This document shows positions 1 through 10,994 of a DNA stretch of 64,000 nt, piece by piece (within the stretch, counting starts at the first letter, position 1; each line of letters begins with the position of its first letter). The DNA comes from Globisporangium splendens (taxonomy: Eukaryota > Oomycota > Peronosporomycetes > Pythiales > Pythiaceae): NCBI GenBank assembly GCA_006386115.1, contig VFIW01000063.1, positions 62,001 to 126,000 on the forward strand, in the 5' to 3' direction. The translations under genes were made by a program, and so were the position numbers. The notes under the pieces are model-generated. The model saw nothing but the letters and a program-made list of their open reading frames with translations, made no database searches and was not told the DNA's origin.

Positions 1-74
1 TAACAAAGGGGGATGACGTATGCTTGACAAAATCATGACAATGAAAAAGCAGATTGAAATCAAGCAGGACTCAC

Positions 75-1244
75 ATCCATGATAAGCGTCTTGACATCGG
101 TCACAGCGAGTAGGTCCGTGTTGTACACTGGTTTGTTGAAAAGCACGGGGTACTCGCCGCAGATATCGTGGTCCTGGTACAAATTGAACTCCAGTGCGAT
201 GCGCTTCTTCTCCTGCTGCTCTTTGCTGCGGCTGCCTGTCTCCTGCATGGATCGCTTGGACGAATCGCTTTCAAGGCGCGTGCACTTGTACACGGTGCCG
301 TTGTCGTTCAAGTAGTGCACGAGCGGGATGCTCTCTTGCACGATGCCTGAATACACAAAGTACACGACGTTCGCCTCTGAGCCCACGCGCGAAAGGAGTG
401 TATCCGCTGGGAAGTTCAGATGCCGCAAACGGTTCGACAGGCGCGTCAACTCTCCGTGGGGCCATTCATCGAAGAAGAACAGCGTCTCAAGGTACTCGAC
501 TTGCGTGAAGTCCAATTGCGACGAATTGGTGATGCGAATTAACCGCTGGTAGGCACCTCGCTTCAGGCAAATGAATGATGTTGGTGTGTCGCAAATGATC
601 GTGCACGAGCGCCTTGCAGTTGGATCCATGACAGCGAGCTCGCCAAACGTACCGCCAGACCCGATTTGCTTGATGAACGAGCCGTAATTCTCCGGTAGTG
701 GATTTCCTTCGCTGTCCAGTCGCTCTATAGACCTCGCACTCGTTGTCGAGTGAGTATGGCGGTCGTTTTTGTCGGACGGAATGCCATTTTCTTCGTTCTG
801 CACAATGAGTTTCTTCTTCGAATCGATATACAACGATACGGAGCCTTGGATGATAATGTAGAACGTGTCGCCACAGTCGCCCTGGTAGCACACGATGCCC
901 TTGGGTGGTAGCTCCAAGAGCGTCATTTCTCGACAAATCGTCTTGCAAATAACCTCCTGGGCACCTTGGAAAATCTTGTTCGTGCTTCCATTTTGCAGCA
1001 CAAACTCATACAGAGCGTCAATGTCCTGAGAATCGCGTGCCTCAGGAGGCTTTTCGAGGGTGCGATGGATACTCCACACTTCTTTATTGCGGTCTCTCTC
1101 CATCTCATTGTCGAACTGGACCTGCATTTGGTCTTGAAGCTCCTTGAGGAACGAGCTGCGACGGAGGCTCGGAAACGCTTGAAGCGTATGCATGGTAGCC
1201 ATGGGTGCCGTTGGGGTCATCGAAGTCGCTGCGTTCAAAGCCAT
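75..1244 (-). CDS. Tandem cyclic-nucleotide-binding domain protein, C-terminus off the left edge
   Basis: Likely a cyclic-nucleotide sensor or a PKA-regulatory-like protein. The start is the ATG at 1242-1244; a TAA lies in frame just upstream at 1257-1259. Residues about 75-240 form a first CNB domain: a beta-roll with GDCGDTFYIIIQGSVSLY, an unusual insert of about 50 polar residues, then the phosphate-binding-cassette-like FGELAVMDPTARRSCTI. A second CNB domain begins at LETLFFFDEWPHGELTRLS and contains DICGEYPVLFNKPVYNTD. The frame hits a stop at 60-62, but just before it the coding sequence meets a consensus donor (ATGGAT then GTGAGT, reading leftward at 80-69). The exon therefore probably ends at 75 and the gene continues beyond the window. 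No kinase domain or membrane segment is visible in this part. Ligand specificity cannot be told from the sequence; the cassette is less canonical than in PKA. Confidence 0.75.
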
Positions 1245-1452
1245 CCCAGGCAGCAATTAGAAAGGCACCACTGCAAGCCTTCTGCTTGACTGATGAGCCA
1301 ATTTGCACAATCGTTTGTGAGTGACCTCCCTATTAATAGCGACTCCTGCAGTTGGATAAACCAGTTAAAAGCTACGCTCGCGCAGCATCCATGACATTAT
1401 GTAAGATTTTATCATACTGGGCAACAAAGCTGTCTTTCACGATCCGCCCCGC

Positions 1453-4400
1453 TCAATCCGAATCCGACGAGTCGCTGCTGCTGTCGCTCGAATTCGAACT
1501 TGAGCCGGACGAACTACTTCCACTGCTACTACTTCCAGAATCGCTACTGCTGCTGGAATCGCTGTCGGAATCGCTATCACTGCTGCTGCTGTCGTCCGTA
1601 GGCTTCGCTTGAGCCATAATCAGCTTTGGCGCATTCTTCAAGTACTCACGGAGATCGGTTGTGAGGCCACCGAGACCAATCGATGTGAAGAAATTGATCG
1701 CAAAACGCGTGTTGCGAGGATTGTCTTTCGGGAACACGCCGGCGAAAGTCTCCTGCATGATCTCATCAAAGAAGCGCTCCTTCAGCTTCTTCAAGCCCAT
1801 GTGCTCCGAGAGCTCCTGACACAGGATCTTGATGAAAATACGACTCGACGACGTCGTCTCTTCTTCGTTCAAGCGAATGTACTCAAACACAGTCCATGGA
1901 AGCGCATCGGTAATCAACAAGTGGGCGAAAAACTTCGCAACGTTGCGAAGTTTGTTCGTCTCCAGACGATGGATCAGCGCGTACTGTTCGGCAAAGCACT
2001 CGTCGAACCCATCTTGGTACTCGCGCTTGATCATACAGAACCGTTGCCCCAAGAGACCGTAGTAGCGCAAATACGTGCGCTCCTGACTACAGCACTCGAT
2101 GAGCATCGAGCAGATTTCTTTCTCTTGGCCAGGACGAATGTTCAGCTTCATCAGTTTGTGTGCACATTCTTCGTGACTGATACTCGACATGATCGTCAAG
2201 TAGATTGTTCGACGAAGGTTCACCAAATCTTGCTCGGTCATATCTTGAATCGCCGAATTTTCTGTCGATTGCTGCTGGCCGGCCTGCTCATCACCAGATT
2301 CATCGTTGTCGCTACCGCTCGATCCACTTTCGCCGTCCGAGTCCGAGTCCGAGTCCGACTCGCCTAGAATCTCCTTCTTGATCGCAGCCCACATCTCTTC
2401 GTTCTTTTCATAATCAGGGTCCAAACGGAACACATCGAGCTTGTCTTCACGATCAATCTCTTCTTCCAAAGTAGTCTCGTGTGTGATCTGGTCCCCTGAT
2501 TCCACCAAATCAAGCTGCTCATGCACAGCCGGGTAGTCGGCAAACCCACCTTTGCGAATCGCAAACAGACCTTCAATCGTGTACTGGACACGCTTGTCGA
2601 TCTCACCTTCGTGCAAGATGCCACGGAATCGCTCAAAGATAGCACGCAGACCCTCTGGACACAGTTCAGCAAGGATTTGACCGCACTCCTTGGTGAAATT
2701 CACTGCGACTTCGACCGAGTCATCGGTTGGGTTCGCGAGTAAAAGCGTCAGCACTTCAAGCGCCAAAAGCTCATGTACGACCTGCTGGTTGACAAGATGC
2801 GCGATGAAACGCACGAGCGCAATGGCAACAACCTTGTCTCCTCTCTTGAACGACCGACGGAATCGATGCACGACACGTTTCACCACGAGTTCTCCGTTTT
2901 CTGGCATTTTCGTGTTCAGTACCGCGATCAACGCAGCATAGATGTGCGTGAACCCAGGCGACGCCAGTTGAGCTTTCATGAGGGATCGAGCCAAAAGACC
3001 TCGCCCACGGACCAGATTCTCTTGGAAAAGCTCGGGGATGATGTTGCTGATGTTCGACACGTTGACTTTGTTGATGAGACCGTTGATACTCTTGCGAAGC
3101 GCATCCCACGTTTGTCGCTGATGCTCTGGCGAACTCTTGTCCACCTTCTGGTTTTGGCGCATTTGCGCGAGCTTGAAAGGCGGCACGTAGACCCCTCCCG
3201 TGCGTCCACTCTTGACATCGTCCAGGAAAAGGTTCACACGCTTAATTTCTGGAGCTGGTTCCATCGCGACAGGATCACGAGTTGGGGTGACCGATCTCGC
3301 GCGAGACTCGCGAGATTTCTTCTTCTCCGAGCGACCAGATCTCTCAGGGGTTCTATCATTTTTGTGTCGCGATCGTCGCGGCGGCGTGCGATCACTTTCG
3401 CTGCTACTACCGCTGCTGCTGCTGCGCGACGAGCTTCGACTGCGACGCTTTCGACTTTCTCGTCTCGTCCCACGCGACTTTCGAGGCGGTGTTTCATCTC
3501 CACTAGGCGAACGTCTGCGCTGCGAATCAGCTTTGGAAGGACGCGGTGGTGTCTTCTCTCCACTAGGCGAACGCCTGCGTTGGGTATCAACTTTCGATGA
3601 ACGCGGTGGTGTCGCATCTTCACTGTTAGAGCGTCGCCGTTCCTTCTTTACAGTCGGCTTCCGAGGCGAAGGAGACTTATCAGCTCTGGCACGACGTGGA
3701 GGAGTTTTCTCGTCGTCACTATCGATACGCTTTGCTCTTGGCGTAGTCTCTTCATCGACACTCTCGGAGCGCTTTGCTCTACGCGGCGGCGTGCTACTCG
3801 CTTCACGTCGAGGTGATTTCGCTCCACTGGGCGATCGCGCCTCCGCTTGTTCAACTGTCACGCTCTCCTCTCTCACTTCTACAGGCGCCTCCTTTACATT
3901 CGGCGTCTCGATACGGTCGTCATCCTCCCCTTTCCGCGTTCTCTCCTCTTGCTGGAGTCTTTTCGATTGCGGCGCCGCAGTTTCTGCATCTTCCGCATTC
4001 ACTTCCACACTCGCCGAGCGTTCGCGCTTCCGTTTCTGCGAGGGTTTCTCCTTCACAACGACATCCCCATCAGACAAAACCTGTCGGCGCGGCGGCGGTG
4101 GCGTCACCGATCTCTCCGCTTCCGATATGGTTTCCTTTTTCACCGACTTGTCGTCGACTTTCTTCTCGGATCCATTGTTTCGGCGCGAAGACGATCTTTC
4201 CGCCGACGAGTGGCGCGAAGATCCCGACGACGATGCCGACGACGACCGCGATCGCGACCTCGATCGGGACGAACCGGAGCTCGCACTGCGGCGTCTGCGT
4301 CTATCGCTGCGTCCGCGCGATCTGGATCTAGATCTCGATCGGGACGACGCCGACGACGACGGGCTTCGTCTGCGACGATCCTGCGCGCGTCGCGGCGGAG

Positions 4401-4518
4401 ATGCACGGCGCCCACGACTGCGACTGCGACTGGCACTGCGGCCGCGAGTGCTGCGCGCGCGCGCGTCTCTCGAGCGCGGCATCGGCGAGCGCGACGACGA
4501 GCGGCGACCACCTGCCAT
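1453..4518 (-). CDS. CWC22: Pre-mRNA-splicing factor CWC22 (nucampholin)
   Basis: A 1021-residue intronless frame starting MAGGRRSSSRS. CWC22 is a spliceosome scaffold that recruits eIF4A3 for exon-junction-complex loading and contacts the helicase PRP2. Residues 1-430 are an RS/RD-rich, very basic tail with repeated SPSGEKTPPR/SPSGDETPPR units. The family linker VNLFLDDVKSGRTGGVYVPP precedes a MIF4G domain (about 465-670, with ELFQENLVRGRGLLARSLMK). An acidic Asp/Ser linker follows, then an MA3 domain (about 765-875, DLVNLRRTIYLTIMSS to LLITDALPW) and a Ser/Asp-rich C-terminus. Human CWC22 is about 900 residues, so the extra length is in the RS tail. Long antisense open frames over the RS region are codon-bias shadows. 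Assignment is by domain order and strongly matching core segments. Confidence 0.94.
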   Translation of the reverse strand: MAGGRRSSSRSPMPRSRDARARSTRGRSASRSRSRGRRASPPRRAQDRRRRSPSSSASSRSRSRSRSRGRSDRRRRRSASSGSSRSRSRSRSSSASSSGSSRHSSAERSSSRRNNGSEKKVDDKSVKKETISEAERSVTPPPPRRQVLSDGDVVVKEKPSQKRKRERSASVEVNAEDAETAAPQSKRLQQEERTRKGEDDDRIETPNVKEAPVEVREESVTVEQAEARSPSGAKSPRREASSTPPRRAKRSESVDEETTPRAKRIDSDDEKTPPRRARADKSPSPRKPTVKKERRRSNSEDATPPRSSKVDTQRRRSPSGEKTPPRPSKADSQRRRSPSGDETPPRKSRGTRRESRKRRSRSSSRSSSSGSSSESDRTPPRRSRHKNDRTPERSGRSEKKKSRESRARSVTPTRDPVAMEPAPEIKRVNLFLDDVKSGRTGGVYVPPFKLAQMRQNQKVDKSSPEHQRQTWDALRKSINGLINKVNVSNISNIIPELFQENLVRGRGLLARSLMKAQLASPGFTHIYAALIAVLNTKMPENGELVVKRVVHRFRRSFKRGDKVVAIALVRFIAHLVNQQVVHELLALEVLTLLLANPTDDSVEVAVNFTKECGQILAELCPEGLRAIFERFRGILHEGEIDKRVQYTIEGLFAIRKGGFADYPAVHEQLDLVESGDQITHETTLEEEIDREDKLDVFRLDPDYEKNEEMWAAIKKEILGESDSDSDSDGESGSSGSDNDESGDEQAGQQQSTENSAIQDMTEQDLVNLRRTIYLTIMSSISHEECAHKLMKLNIRPGQEKEICSMLIECCSQERTYLRYYGLLGQRFCMIKREYQDGFDECFAEQYALIHRLETNKLRNVAKFFAHLLITDALPWTVFEYIRLNEEETTSSSRIFIKILCQELSEHMGLKKLKERFFDEIMQETFAGVFPKDNPRNTRFAINFFTSIGLGGLTTDLREYLKNAPKLIMAQAKPTDDSSSSDSDSDSDSSSSSDSGSSSSGSSSSGSSSNSSDSSSDSSDSD

Positions 4519-4587
4519 CCTTCCTTCAGGTCCGTTGGTTGCTTTTTGTCACTGGAAGCGTGCAGGGGGAACTTTTCAAATTGGACC

Positions 4588-4702
4588 CAAATAGAAGACT
4601 CTGTTTTCTGTAAAATGTTGCGTGAAGGTAGACTGAAGGGAGTGGAATATGGTGCAAATAGAAGACCCTACATTGTATGTTGCATGAAGGTGGATGGAAG
4701 GT
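4588..4702. repeat. Imperfect ~50-bp direct repeat upstream of CWC22
   Basis: Two related copies lie 67 bp apart. Both start with CAAATAGAAGAC (4588 and 4655) and share TGTTGCGTGAAGGTAGACTG-like and TGTTGCATGAAGGTGGATGG-like blocks. They sit between the CWC22 start codon (4518) and the MORN gene start (4776), which are divergently transcribed. This could be a tandem duplication in the shared promoter. Confidence 0.5.
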
Positions 4703-4775
4703 AACAGAAAAAGCTGAAGAGACGCCAAAGCTGAGAGTGACGGATCGACTGAATGAGCATTTAGCGAGAAGCAAC

Positions 4776-5599
4776 ATGAGCGACGAAGGGGTGCGTCTTG
4801 CTCTATTTGCTTGCTCTCTATGCGCACAATGGGAATACGCAGTTTTTCTTACAAGGATCTGCTTGTGCTTGTTGCTGTCGTATAGGCGTATGCGGTGGAG
4901 TACGTGGACGACCGTCCGGAGGAGTGCGCGTACCTCAGACGCGAGGGTGACGTCCGCATCACGTACGCCAACGGCGACACCTTCGAAGGCACGATCGGCA
5001 GCGATCGCCTCAAGCAGGGCGAGGGCAAGTACACGTGGAGGCAGGAGGGCGACGACGACGAGCGTGAGTGAGTGTGTGACCTGCATGTATATACTCAGCA
5101 TGCCTACTGAGTGCGCGTTCTTCTTATGGCAATAGTGAAAGTGGTCACGTCGTATGAAGGCGCGTACGTGGACGGCGTCAAGCACGGACTCGGCGAGATG
5201 CCATTCCCCAACGGAGACACGTACCACGGCGAGTGGAGGCAGGACAAGATGCATGGCGACGGGTCGTACATGTACGCGAACGGCGACATCTTCAGCGGCA
5301 AGTTCGACAACGGCATCCGCGTGGGCAAAGGCACGTACGAGTTTGCTGTCGACAAGAGTCTGCTCGTGGGCAACTGGGCCGACAACATCATCACGGACGG
5401 CAAGTGGATGTTCAAGGACGGCGGATCGTACATTGGCCGCTTTGAAGCCGGCAAACCCATCGGCAACTGCATGTTCAAGTTTCCCAGCGGGCTGCAGCAG
5501 GACGGCGAGTTCGTCAAAGCCCAGGAGAACAACAGCGAGACGGGCAAGGAGCAGACTGTGCACAAGTTTGTCGGCGGTACGATCGTCAAAGTGCGTTAG
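4776..5599 (+). CDS. MORN-repeat protein (radial-spoke-like), 3 exons
   Basis: Inferred exons are 4776-4790, 4886-5063 and 5136-5599, with introns starting GTGCGT and GTGAGT. Phases agree and give about 218 residues (MSDEG then AYAVEYVDDRPEECAYLRR). Six or more MORN units follow: YANGDTFEGTIGSDRLKQGEG, YEGAYVDGVKHGLGEMPF, YHGEWRQDKMHGDGSYMY, FSGKFDNGIRVGKGTYEF, LVGNWADNIITDGKWMF and YIGRFEAGKPIGNCMFKF. MORN repeats bind membranes or act as rigid spacers, and proteins of this size are common in flagellar radial spokes and axonemal complexes. No catalytic domain is present. A flagellar role is inferred from family resemblance only. It is convergent with CWC15, with 152 bp between the stop codons. 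Confidence 0.82.
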
Positions 5600-5751
5600 C
5601 TATACACGATCAGCATCAGTAGCACGAGGTTTCATTTCATATGCATCAAAATACATTGCTTTGGCATCATTTTACGATTGCTGTGACCACCATTTACGAC
5701 ATAATCCCTTCCTCTTGCTGGCCGAATAAAGCAGCAGGCATCATACCTCAC

Positions 5752-6852
5752 CTACTGGATGTACTTGCTCAAGAAACGGCGGTGGAAGTCGTTTCGGATC
5801 GTGTCGTTGATGAATCGCTTCTTGAACTCCGGTTCGTTGCGCGACTGGTTCTTGAACACGACGTCATCGTTCCATCGGCGCTTCATCTTGGCGCTACTGC
5901 CGCTGCTTTGCTGCAGCAGCGGGTTGCCCTGCAGGATCTCGGCGCGCGACTCTTGCTCTGAAACCTTGCGCTCTTCCTCCTCTTTGCGGATCCGCTCTTC
6001 TTCCCGCTCGCGCTTGATCTTCTCCAGTTCGCGCATCAGCTCCGCTTCTTCATCGTCGTCGTCGCTGGAATAGTGAATGTCCAAACAAAATCAGCACGTG
6101 AGTCTACCGTCAGGTAGTAAATTCGCCCAGTAGGCTGGACTTTACCTGTCGCTCTCGGACTCGCTCGAGTCGTCCGAGTCTCCTATTTCGTCGGCATCGT
6201 CGTATTTACTCGCTATATTTTTCAGCTGAGATTCGCGCGCATCGGCCTCCGAATCGCCTAGCAACAGCAGCTTTTTATTTTCTTCCAGTCGCCGAAGCTT
6301 ATCTGCAATGTTCACATAGCAATCAACACCAAGCGTCCAGCGCATAAAGAGAAAACAAATCAAAGCGCACGCCATTCACACAGGCAAGCAGTTGTAATTA
6401 CCTAGCGCCGTGTCCTTCTTCTTGCCCTTTTCTTCCTCGTATTTCTCTTCTTTCCCCTCGAGCTCGGCTCGCAGATCGAGCAGCTCCACCTCATTCGCCG
6501 TGCCCTGGCCGACTTGTCTACGCACGCAGAATATAGATATTTAATTGTCAGCCACATTAACAAGCGTATATACACATATACGCACGCATGAATGCGCTCT
6601 TTACCTGTACTTGAGCTTCTTGTGGGCTGGCAGGTCGCGCGCCGAAAACTGCTCACTGAGCGCACCTGATGATAAAAGAAAGGAAAAGCAAATGGGAAAT
6701 ATAAAAGCGAGACCTCAGCACGCACAAACAGAAGCCCACGACGCGTGTACACAGAGTGAAGAAGCGTCGTGAAGCGCACCTCCCGCCTGCCATCCGCCCT
6801 CGTTCGCCTGGCCCACGGCCGCGTGCCACGTCGGTCGATGCGCTGTGGTCAT
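5752..6852 (-). CDS. CWC15: Pre-mRNA-splicing factor CWC15, 5 exons
   Basis: Reconstructed exons in transcription order are 6852-6780, 6665-6605, 6517-6402, 6302-6146 and 6064-5752. All splice phases agree and give about 239 residues (human CWC15 is 229). The N-terminus MTTAHRPTWHAAVGQANEGG, the SEQFSARDLPAHKKLKYR segment, an acidic middle (SDDSSESESD, SSDDDDEEAELMRELEKIK) and the C-terminal signature MKRRWNDDVVFKN with FINDTIRNDFHRRFLSKYI follow CWC15 end to end. CWC15 is a small, largely disordered subunit of the Prp19/NTC-related complex of activated spliceosomes. CWC22, another activated-spliceosome component, lies about 1.2 kb away. Introns are 62-114 nt. Confidence 0.93.
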
Positions 6853-7342
6853 CTTCTTTGCTGCTGGCTTGTTGTTTGGCTGCTCAGTGCGCTGGATCAA
6901 ATCGCTCAGCAACCAAAGCGTCATGCGATTGGATAAAATGATTGTCAAGTGCTATATTAGTGGATGAAATTCGTGTAAAAGTTATACAGTGATCTATTCA
7001 TATTAAAAGAGCTTTAATTACTCTAACGATGTATTTCATGCAGAATGAAGAGTTTTTTCTGATGGTCAAGCGCAATGACAACGACAGCCATGAACCAAAA
7101 TGGCATTGGAAGTTGCGCTCTGCAAATGCACTCGCGCCTCGTTCTCCATCGACGTGCACGCTGACGCGACATGCTCAGCTGCCCACTGCGTCTCAGTATG
7201 AACCACACGTCGACACTGTCTCTATTTTGACCGTTCGTTCCTGAATGGACGCAATATTCTTTCCAGAAATTGCTCCACAAAGCGACGGCATGCCTAGCAG
7301 TGATCAGCTTGTTGCATGTTGGATGCGCACGCATTCGGCGTC
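6853..7342. other. Divergent intergenic region between CWC15 and the LRR gene
   Basis: A 490-bp stretch between two divergently transcribed genes. It contains an A/T-rich block (about 6935-7030) with several TTAATTA/ATTAAA motifs that could serve promoter function. I see no coding exon, RNA gene or repeat that I can support. Confidence 0.4.
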
Positions 7343-8238
7343 ATGATCTCGTCGCGGCTGCGAACGCATCTCTTTCTGATTGCTGCGATCGTCCTCACAG
7401 TGCTTGGTGTCGCGCGTGCGTGTCCGACCGTGTGCCAATGCATTGGCGCCGTGCGGATCTCCGTCTACTGCGACTTCCGCGACCTCGAGGTCGAAGCACC
7501 CCGTGTTGTATCCTTGCTGTCTCTCGTCATGATCACTGAGCGCGCTGACTGTTCTGTCCGCTCTAATTGCCCGCTTTCCAACAGAGCGTGCCTGCGAACA
7601 TTCCACCGGAGACAACGCACTTGTAAGCAGCGTAGACGCAATTTGTTCTTGGGCTTCTGACAGCCGCAGGACCCAACATTCCTACTTGCTGACGCCAAAC
7701 GTGTGTGCACAGGTACTTGGTGGGCAACAGGTTCACGCGCGTGGTGCCCGAGATGCTCCAGGGCAACGTCCAGAAGAGCGACAGCACGTTCTCGTCCGCC
7801 AAAGCGCCGCTCGCCAAGCTCCAAGTCATGTACATACGCCCTGCATGAGTAATGCATATCGAATCACTTCCATTTTCACCTCACGCATTTTCTTTATGTA
7901 TGTGATGCTGATGGCGCTTTTTTTCTATCGCTCACGACACGCCAGTCGCTTGGACCTGAACCCGATCGCGATCGTGAACGAGCACGCGTTCGAATCCGCG
8001 CCGACGCTCGAGCTCATGTACGACTCTGTTGTCTTCCAAGTTGCAAATGCTAGTAATGCCAACGTGTGGTCCTTGTTGCATGATGTGCATGTAAAATAGA
8101 TACCTTCCCTTTGATGTCAAGCTCCAGCGCCAGGCGTTTGCCGAAATGAAAAACGACAAGCTCACCTTTGATGGCTACACGCGCGTGCCCGTGCATCCGC
8201 TGGAAGATCCGCACTTTGTCGCATTCACCAAGAACTAG
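7343..8238 (+). CDS. Small secreted leucine-rich-repeat protein, 5 exons
   Basis: Inferred exons are 7343-7489, 7585-7622, 7713-7829, 7946-8017 and 8100-8238. All phases agree and give 170 residues. The N-terminus MISSRLRTHLFLIAAIVLTV, then LGVARA, is a strong signal peptide, followed immediately by an LRR-N-terminal cysteine cap (CPTVCQC, then ISVYC). LRR-like units are DLESVPANIPPETTHLYLV, LAKLQVIRLDLNPIAIV with NEHAFESAPTLEL, and YLPFDVKLQRQAFAEM. The protein ends VAFTKN with no LRR C-terminal cap, transmembrane segment or GPI signal, so it is probably extracellular and soluble. The ATG at 7343 is preferred over one 27 bp upstream because it begins the signal peptide. The first donor (GTCGAA) is weak. 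Function is unknown; recognition or adhesion is a guess from the fold. The stop lies 77 bp from that of the convergent FHA gene. Confidence 0.7.
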
Positions 8239-8315
8239 CGAGGAAAAGAACATGCAAAAGCCAAAAAAGCCGAAAGCTCGATTATATATGCTAAAGGACG
8301 ACAACGTACATGGAC

Positions 8316-10994
8316 TCACTGCGACAGTTGTGTCTCGTCGTCAAAAATGCCGCCTCCTTCACTCGCGTTCGCCTGGCTGTCGATGCTCTCGTCGTTGTTG
8401 CTGACGATACTCGACAGCCAGCGCTGCTGCGTCACACTCCGCGTCTTAGTTTCTTCTTCTTCTGCTTCAACGGATACCTTGACGACTGCTTCTTCTTCCT
8501 CTTCGTCGTCTTCTTTGGCGTCTTCTTTACCATCGCCATTTTCTTTGCCACCACCGTTTTTCTCCTCTTCGTTGCGATTATCCTGCTGATTCTCATCGTC
8601 CTGGGCTTCATCGGCCTGCTCGCCCTCACCATCTTCGTCGTTTTCTTTTGTTTCTTCTTCTTCGTTTACCTCACCACATGGCGTTGCGTTGCTTTCTTGT
8701 TGCGCTGCCTTTGGCGCTGCGGTGTCGTCACTGCCATCGACTACCGTTTCTTCCTCGTCATTTTCCTCTTCCGCCTTGTGGGTCGCGTCTCCTGTTTCCT
8801 CTTCATCATCTTTTTGCATCGGCGTAGGCTGGAATTGAACACTTGGCACCGCAGGTGGTGTCTTGGAAGCGGAAGAAGGACCCGAGGCGGTCGATTCTTC
8901 CGACCTGTCTTTCCTGGTCGGGTCCTCATCTTGTGTCTCCTCCATTTGACTCCCACCTGGTAATTGCTGGGTCTCCTCTTCGTCGATATCTTGCGTGTTG
9001 ATATCGGACGAGTTCACGGGCGTCGGCTGAGAGTGCTCAGAGGACAGCAACGAAGTGTCCGTCAAATGGCGCGAGTCATCCTGCGATGGCTCCGTGGACA
9101 CCGACGATTCGTAATTAACAATTCGGCGCCGTCGGCGCTCCAGTTCCTCGATTGCGAGTGGAATGCCCGGCAATTTCTCGCCATACAGCACTTGCTTCTT
9201 GATGACCTCGAAAAGCTTGAATGCCTCACGGAGACTACTGGCCATCACCAGCTTTTCTTCCTCCACATCACTGTGCACGTTTAATGCAAAAGTCACACAA
9301 ATACACACAAGCTTTCATTCAGTGCATGGACGTCGCTATGGCCGTGCAAATGCGATCAAAACTCCAAACCGTTTCTTTTCTTCGGTGACTGTCGTGAGCT
9401 TCTGAACCGAGAAGTTCGCGACTTCAAGATCTCGATTTGCTGCTTCCAGCGCTTTCACCTTTGGATACAAGGGACAGAATCATCAGTTTTGTTGTTGGAC
9501 ACCAACCATTCCCTCTCACAAGAAGCACGTCACGACACGGTCGATGCCCAAACTGAGAGCCTTGCCTACCTTTGCCCCCAGCTCTGCGTTTCTCTCAGCT
9601 TCCGCATTAAGCTTGAACGACGCCATCGCTGCTTTTGCATCCGACGCCTTCTTCTGGGTTTCCAACTCGGTCGCCCGAGCCGTTTGCGCGCTCAGCTTCC
9701 CATTCGCAGTTTCAAGCGCGGCCGCAGCATCCGCGAGTCTCTTCTCGAGCGCATCTTTCTCCTGCTTCAACTGCTCAATCTCCTCCACATGCTTGTGCTC
9801 TTGCTGTACTTTGTCGTCAAGCTCTTGCTGCAGTTTGCTGGTATCTGCCTCGGAAGCAAGGAGTTTTCCCCTGAGCGTGGCGAGTTCCGCCTCGGCATCA
9901 GCGAGCTCTTTGCGCAATTGCACCGCAGTATTGCTCGACTCTTGGAGTTTCCGACGAAGCTCGTGATTCACCCGTTGCATGGTCGCTGACGTGTTCAGCT
10001 CGTCCTCGATCCCGGAATCGGACCTGCCGCTGTGATCCGTCGCGACGACGTGCCGCTTCTTTTTCGACGAGGATCCTGACACCCTGCTCTCTGCGCTCAT
10101 CGTGATTGAAGCGTCTGTGACATCGAAATCGTCCTCAAGATCTCGGAGTCGACGTTTGTTGCTCGGCGTGACCGTGTCCTGCGTAGCGGGGATCGACGTG
10201 ACCGACGATGGAGTGGCTGGAGCTGGAGCTTGTGTGGCCGTGTCTTGCGCCGTAGTGGTCGAAGCGGCTTGTGACCTGGCTACTTGTGCTCGAGCTGCTT
10301 GTGCTCGGGACTCGACCTCGTTGCGCAGACGCGTGTTCTCAGGCGTCAATCCCTCCGGTCTATCGCAATAAACACCACATTCACGTCAGTCGCCGGATCA
10401 ACCCGCATTCCAACAGATAGCATAGTGCCGCGTACAGGAGCTCAAACTTGTAGACCAAGGGAGTCAGTCTGCGCACTCCGGGTGTTGTGAAGTGGATTGT
10501 ATAATTGTGCTCGAGCGGCCACATCTGCGATTTGCCCACGCGCACTTCGTTCACATAGACGCCACTACGACTGCGCGCAGTAAATCCCAAAATACACCAT
10601 GCTTAGCACACAGCGTCCACCCAATGCATCATTTGCTCATGCGCACGTTACCTCTCGTCGAGGAGCATGACGGAGTAGGCAGGCTCGCCGCCATCACCGC
10701 TGTCGATCTCATCAATCGTAACAATGCAGTGCTATGTGATGCCAGTATGATCGTAACGCACAACGCATACACACCCACACGTGCGTTAGAACGAGTCCTT
10801 GGCATGCATTTCAACCCACAGATGCAAACTTGCCCACGTACGACTCTGCTGATGAAGGTCTGGTCGAGGACGATGTCCACGCGTCCGCGGCCGATGCGGT
10901 TCACCTTCTTGTAGAAGTACAGGTGGTCGCTCTCGGCCGCCGGGTCCACCGATATGCACGTGAAGCGACCCCACGGCCGCAGCTCCTGCGCCAT
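8316..10994 (-). CDS. FHA-domain/coiled-coil protein (SLMAP-like), 6 exons
   Basis: Exons in transcription order are 10994-10842, 10731-10652, 10570-10436, 10359-9570, 9458-9370 and 9270-8316. Phases agree throughout and give about 733 residues starting MAQELRPWGRFTC. The N-terminal FHA domain (about 20-120) is assembled across exons 1-3: NRIGRGRVDIVL, ISRVHCIVTIDE, DESRSGVYVNEVRVGK. FHA domains bind phosphothreonine; Arg, Ser and His of the binding loop are present, though the usual NGT loop reads SGV. A Ser/Thr/Ala/Pro linker and a long coiled coil (about 200-400, Glu/Ala/Leu/Lys heptads) follow, then an acidic low-complexity tail of Glu/Asp runs ending IFDDETQLSQ. No C-terminal membrane anchor is visible, unlike animal SLMAP. 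The resemblance to SLMAP is architectural, so the name is tentative. Confidence 0.83.

Noticed and set aside
3200..4594. 464-codon plus-strand open frame over the CWC22 N-terminus, and similar frames at 2773-3600 and 3847-4704
   Set aside because: They are antisense to the RS/RD-rich region; repeated Ser/Arg codons remove stops on the other strand. No family motifs.
8310..8963. 217-codon plus-strand frame full of Phe/Leu/Val, resembling a membrane protein
   Set aside because: Complement of the Glu/Asp-rich tail of the FHA protein (GAA/GAG read as TTC/CTC). Not a real hydrophobic gene.
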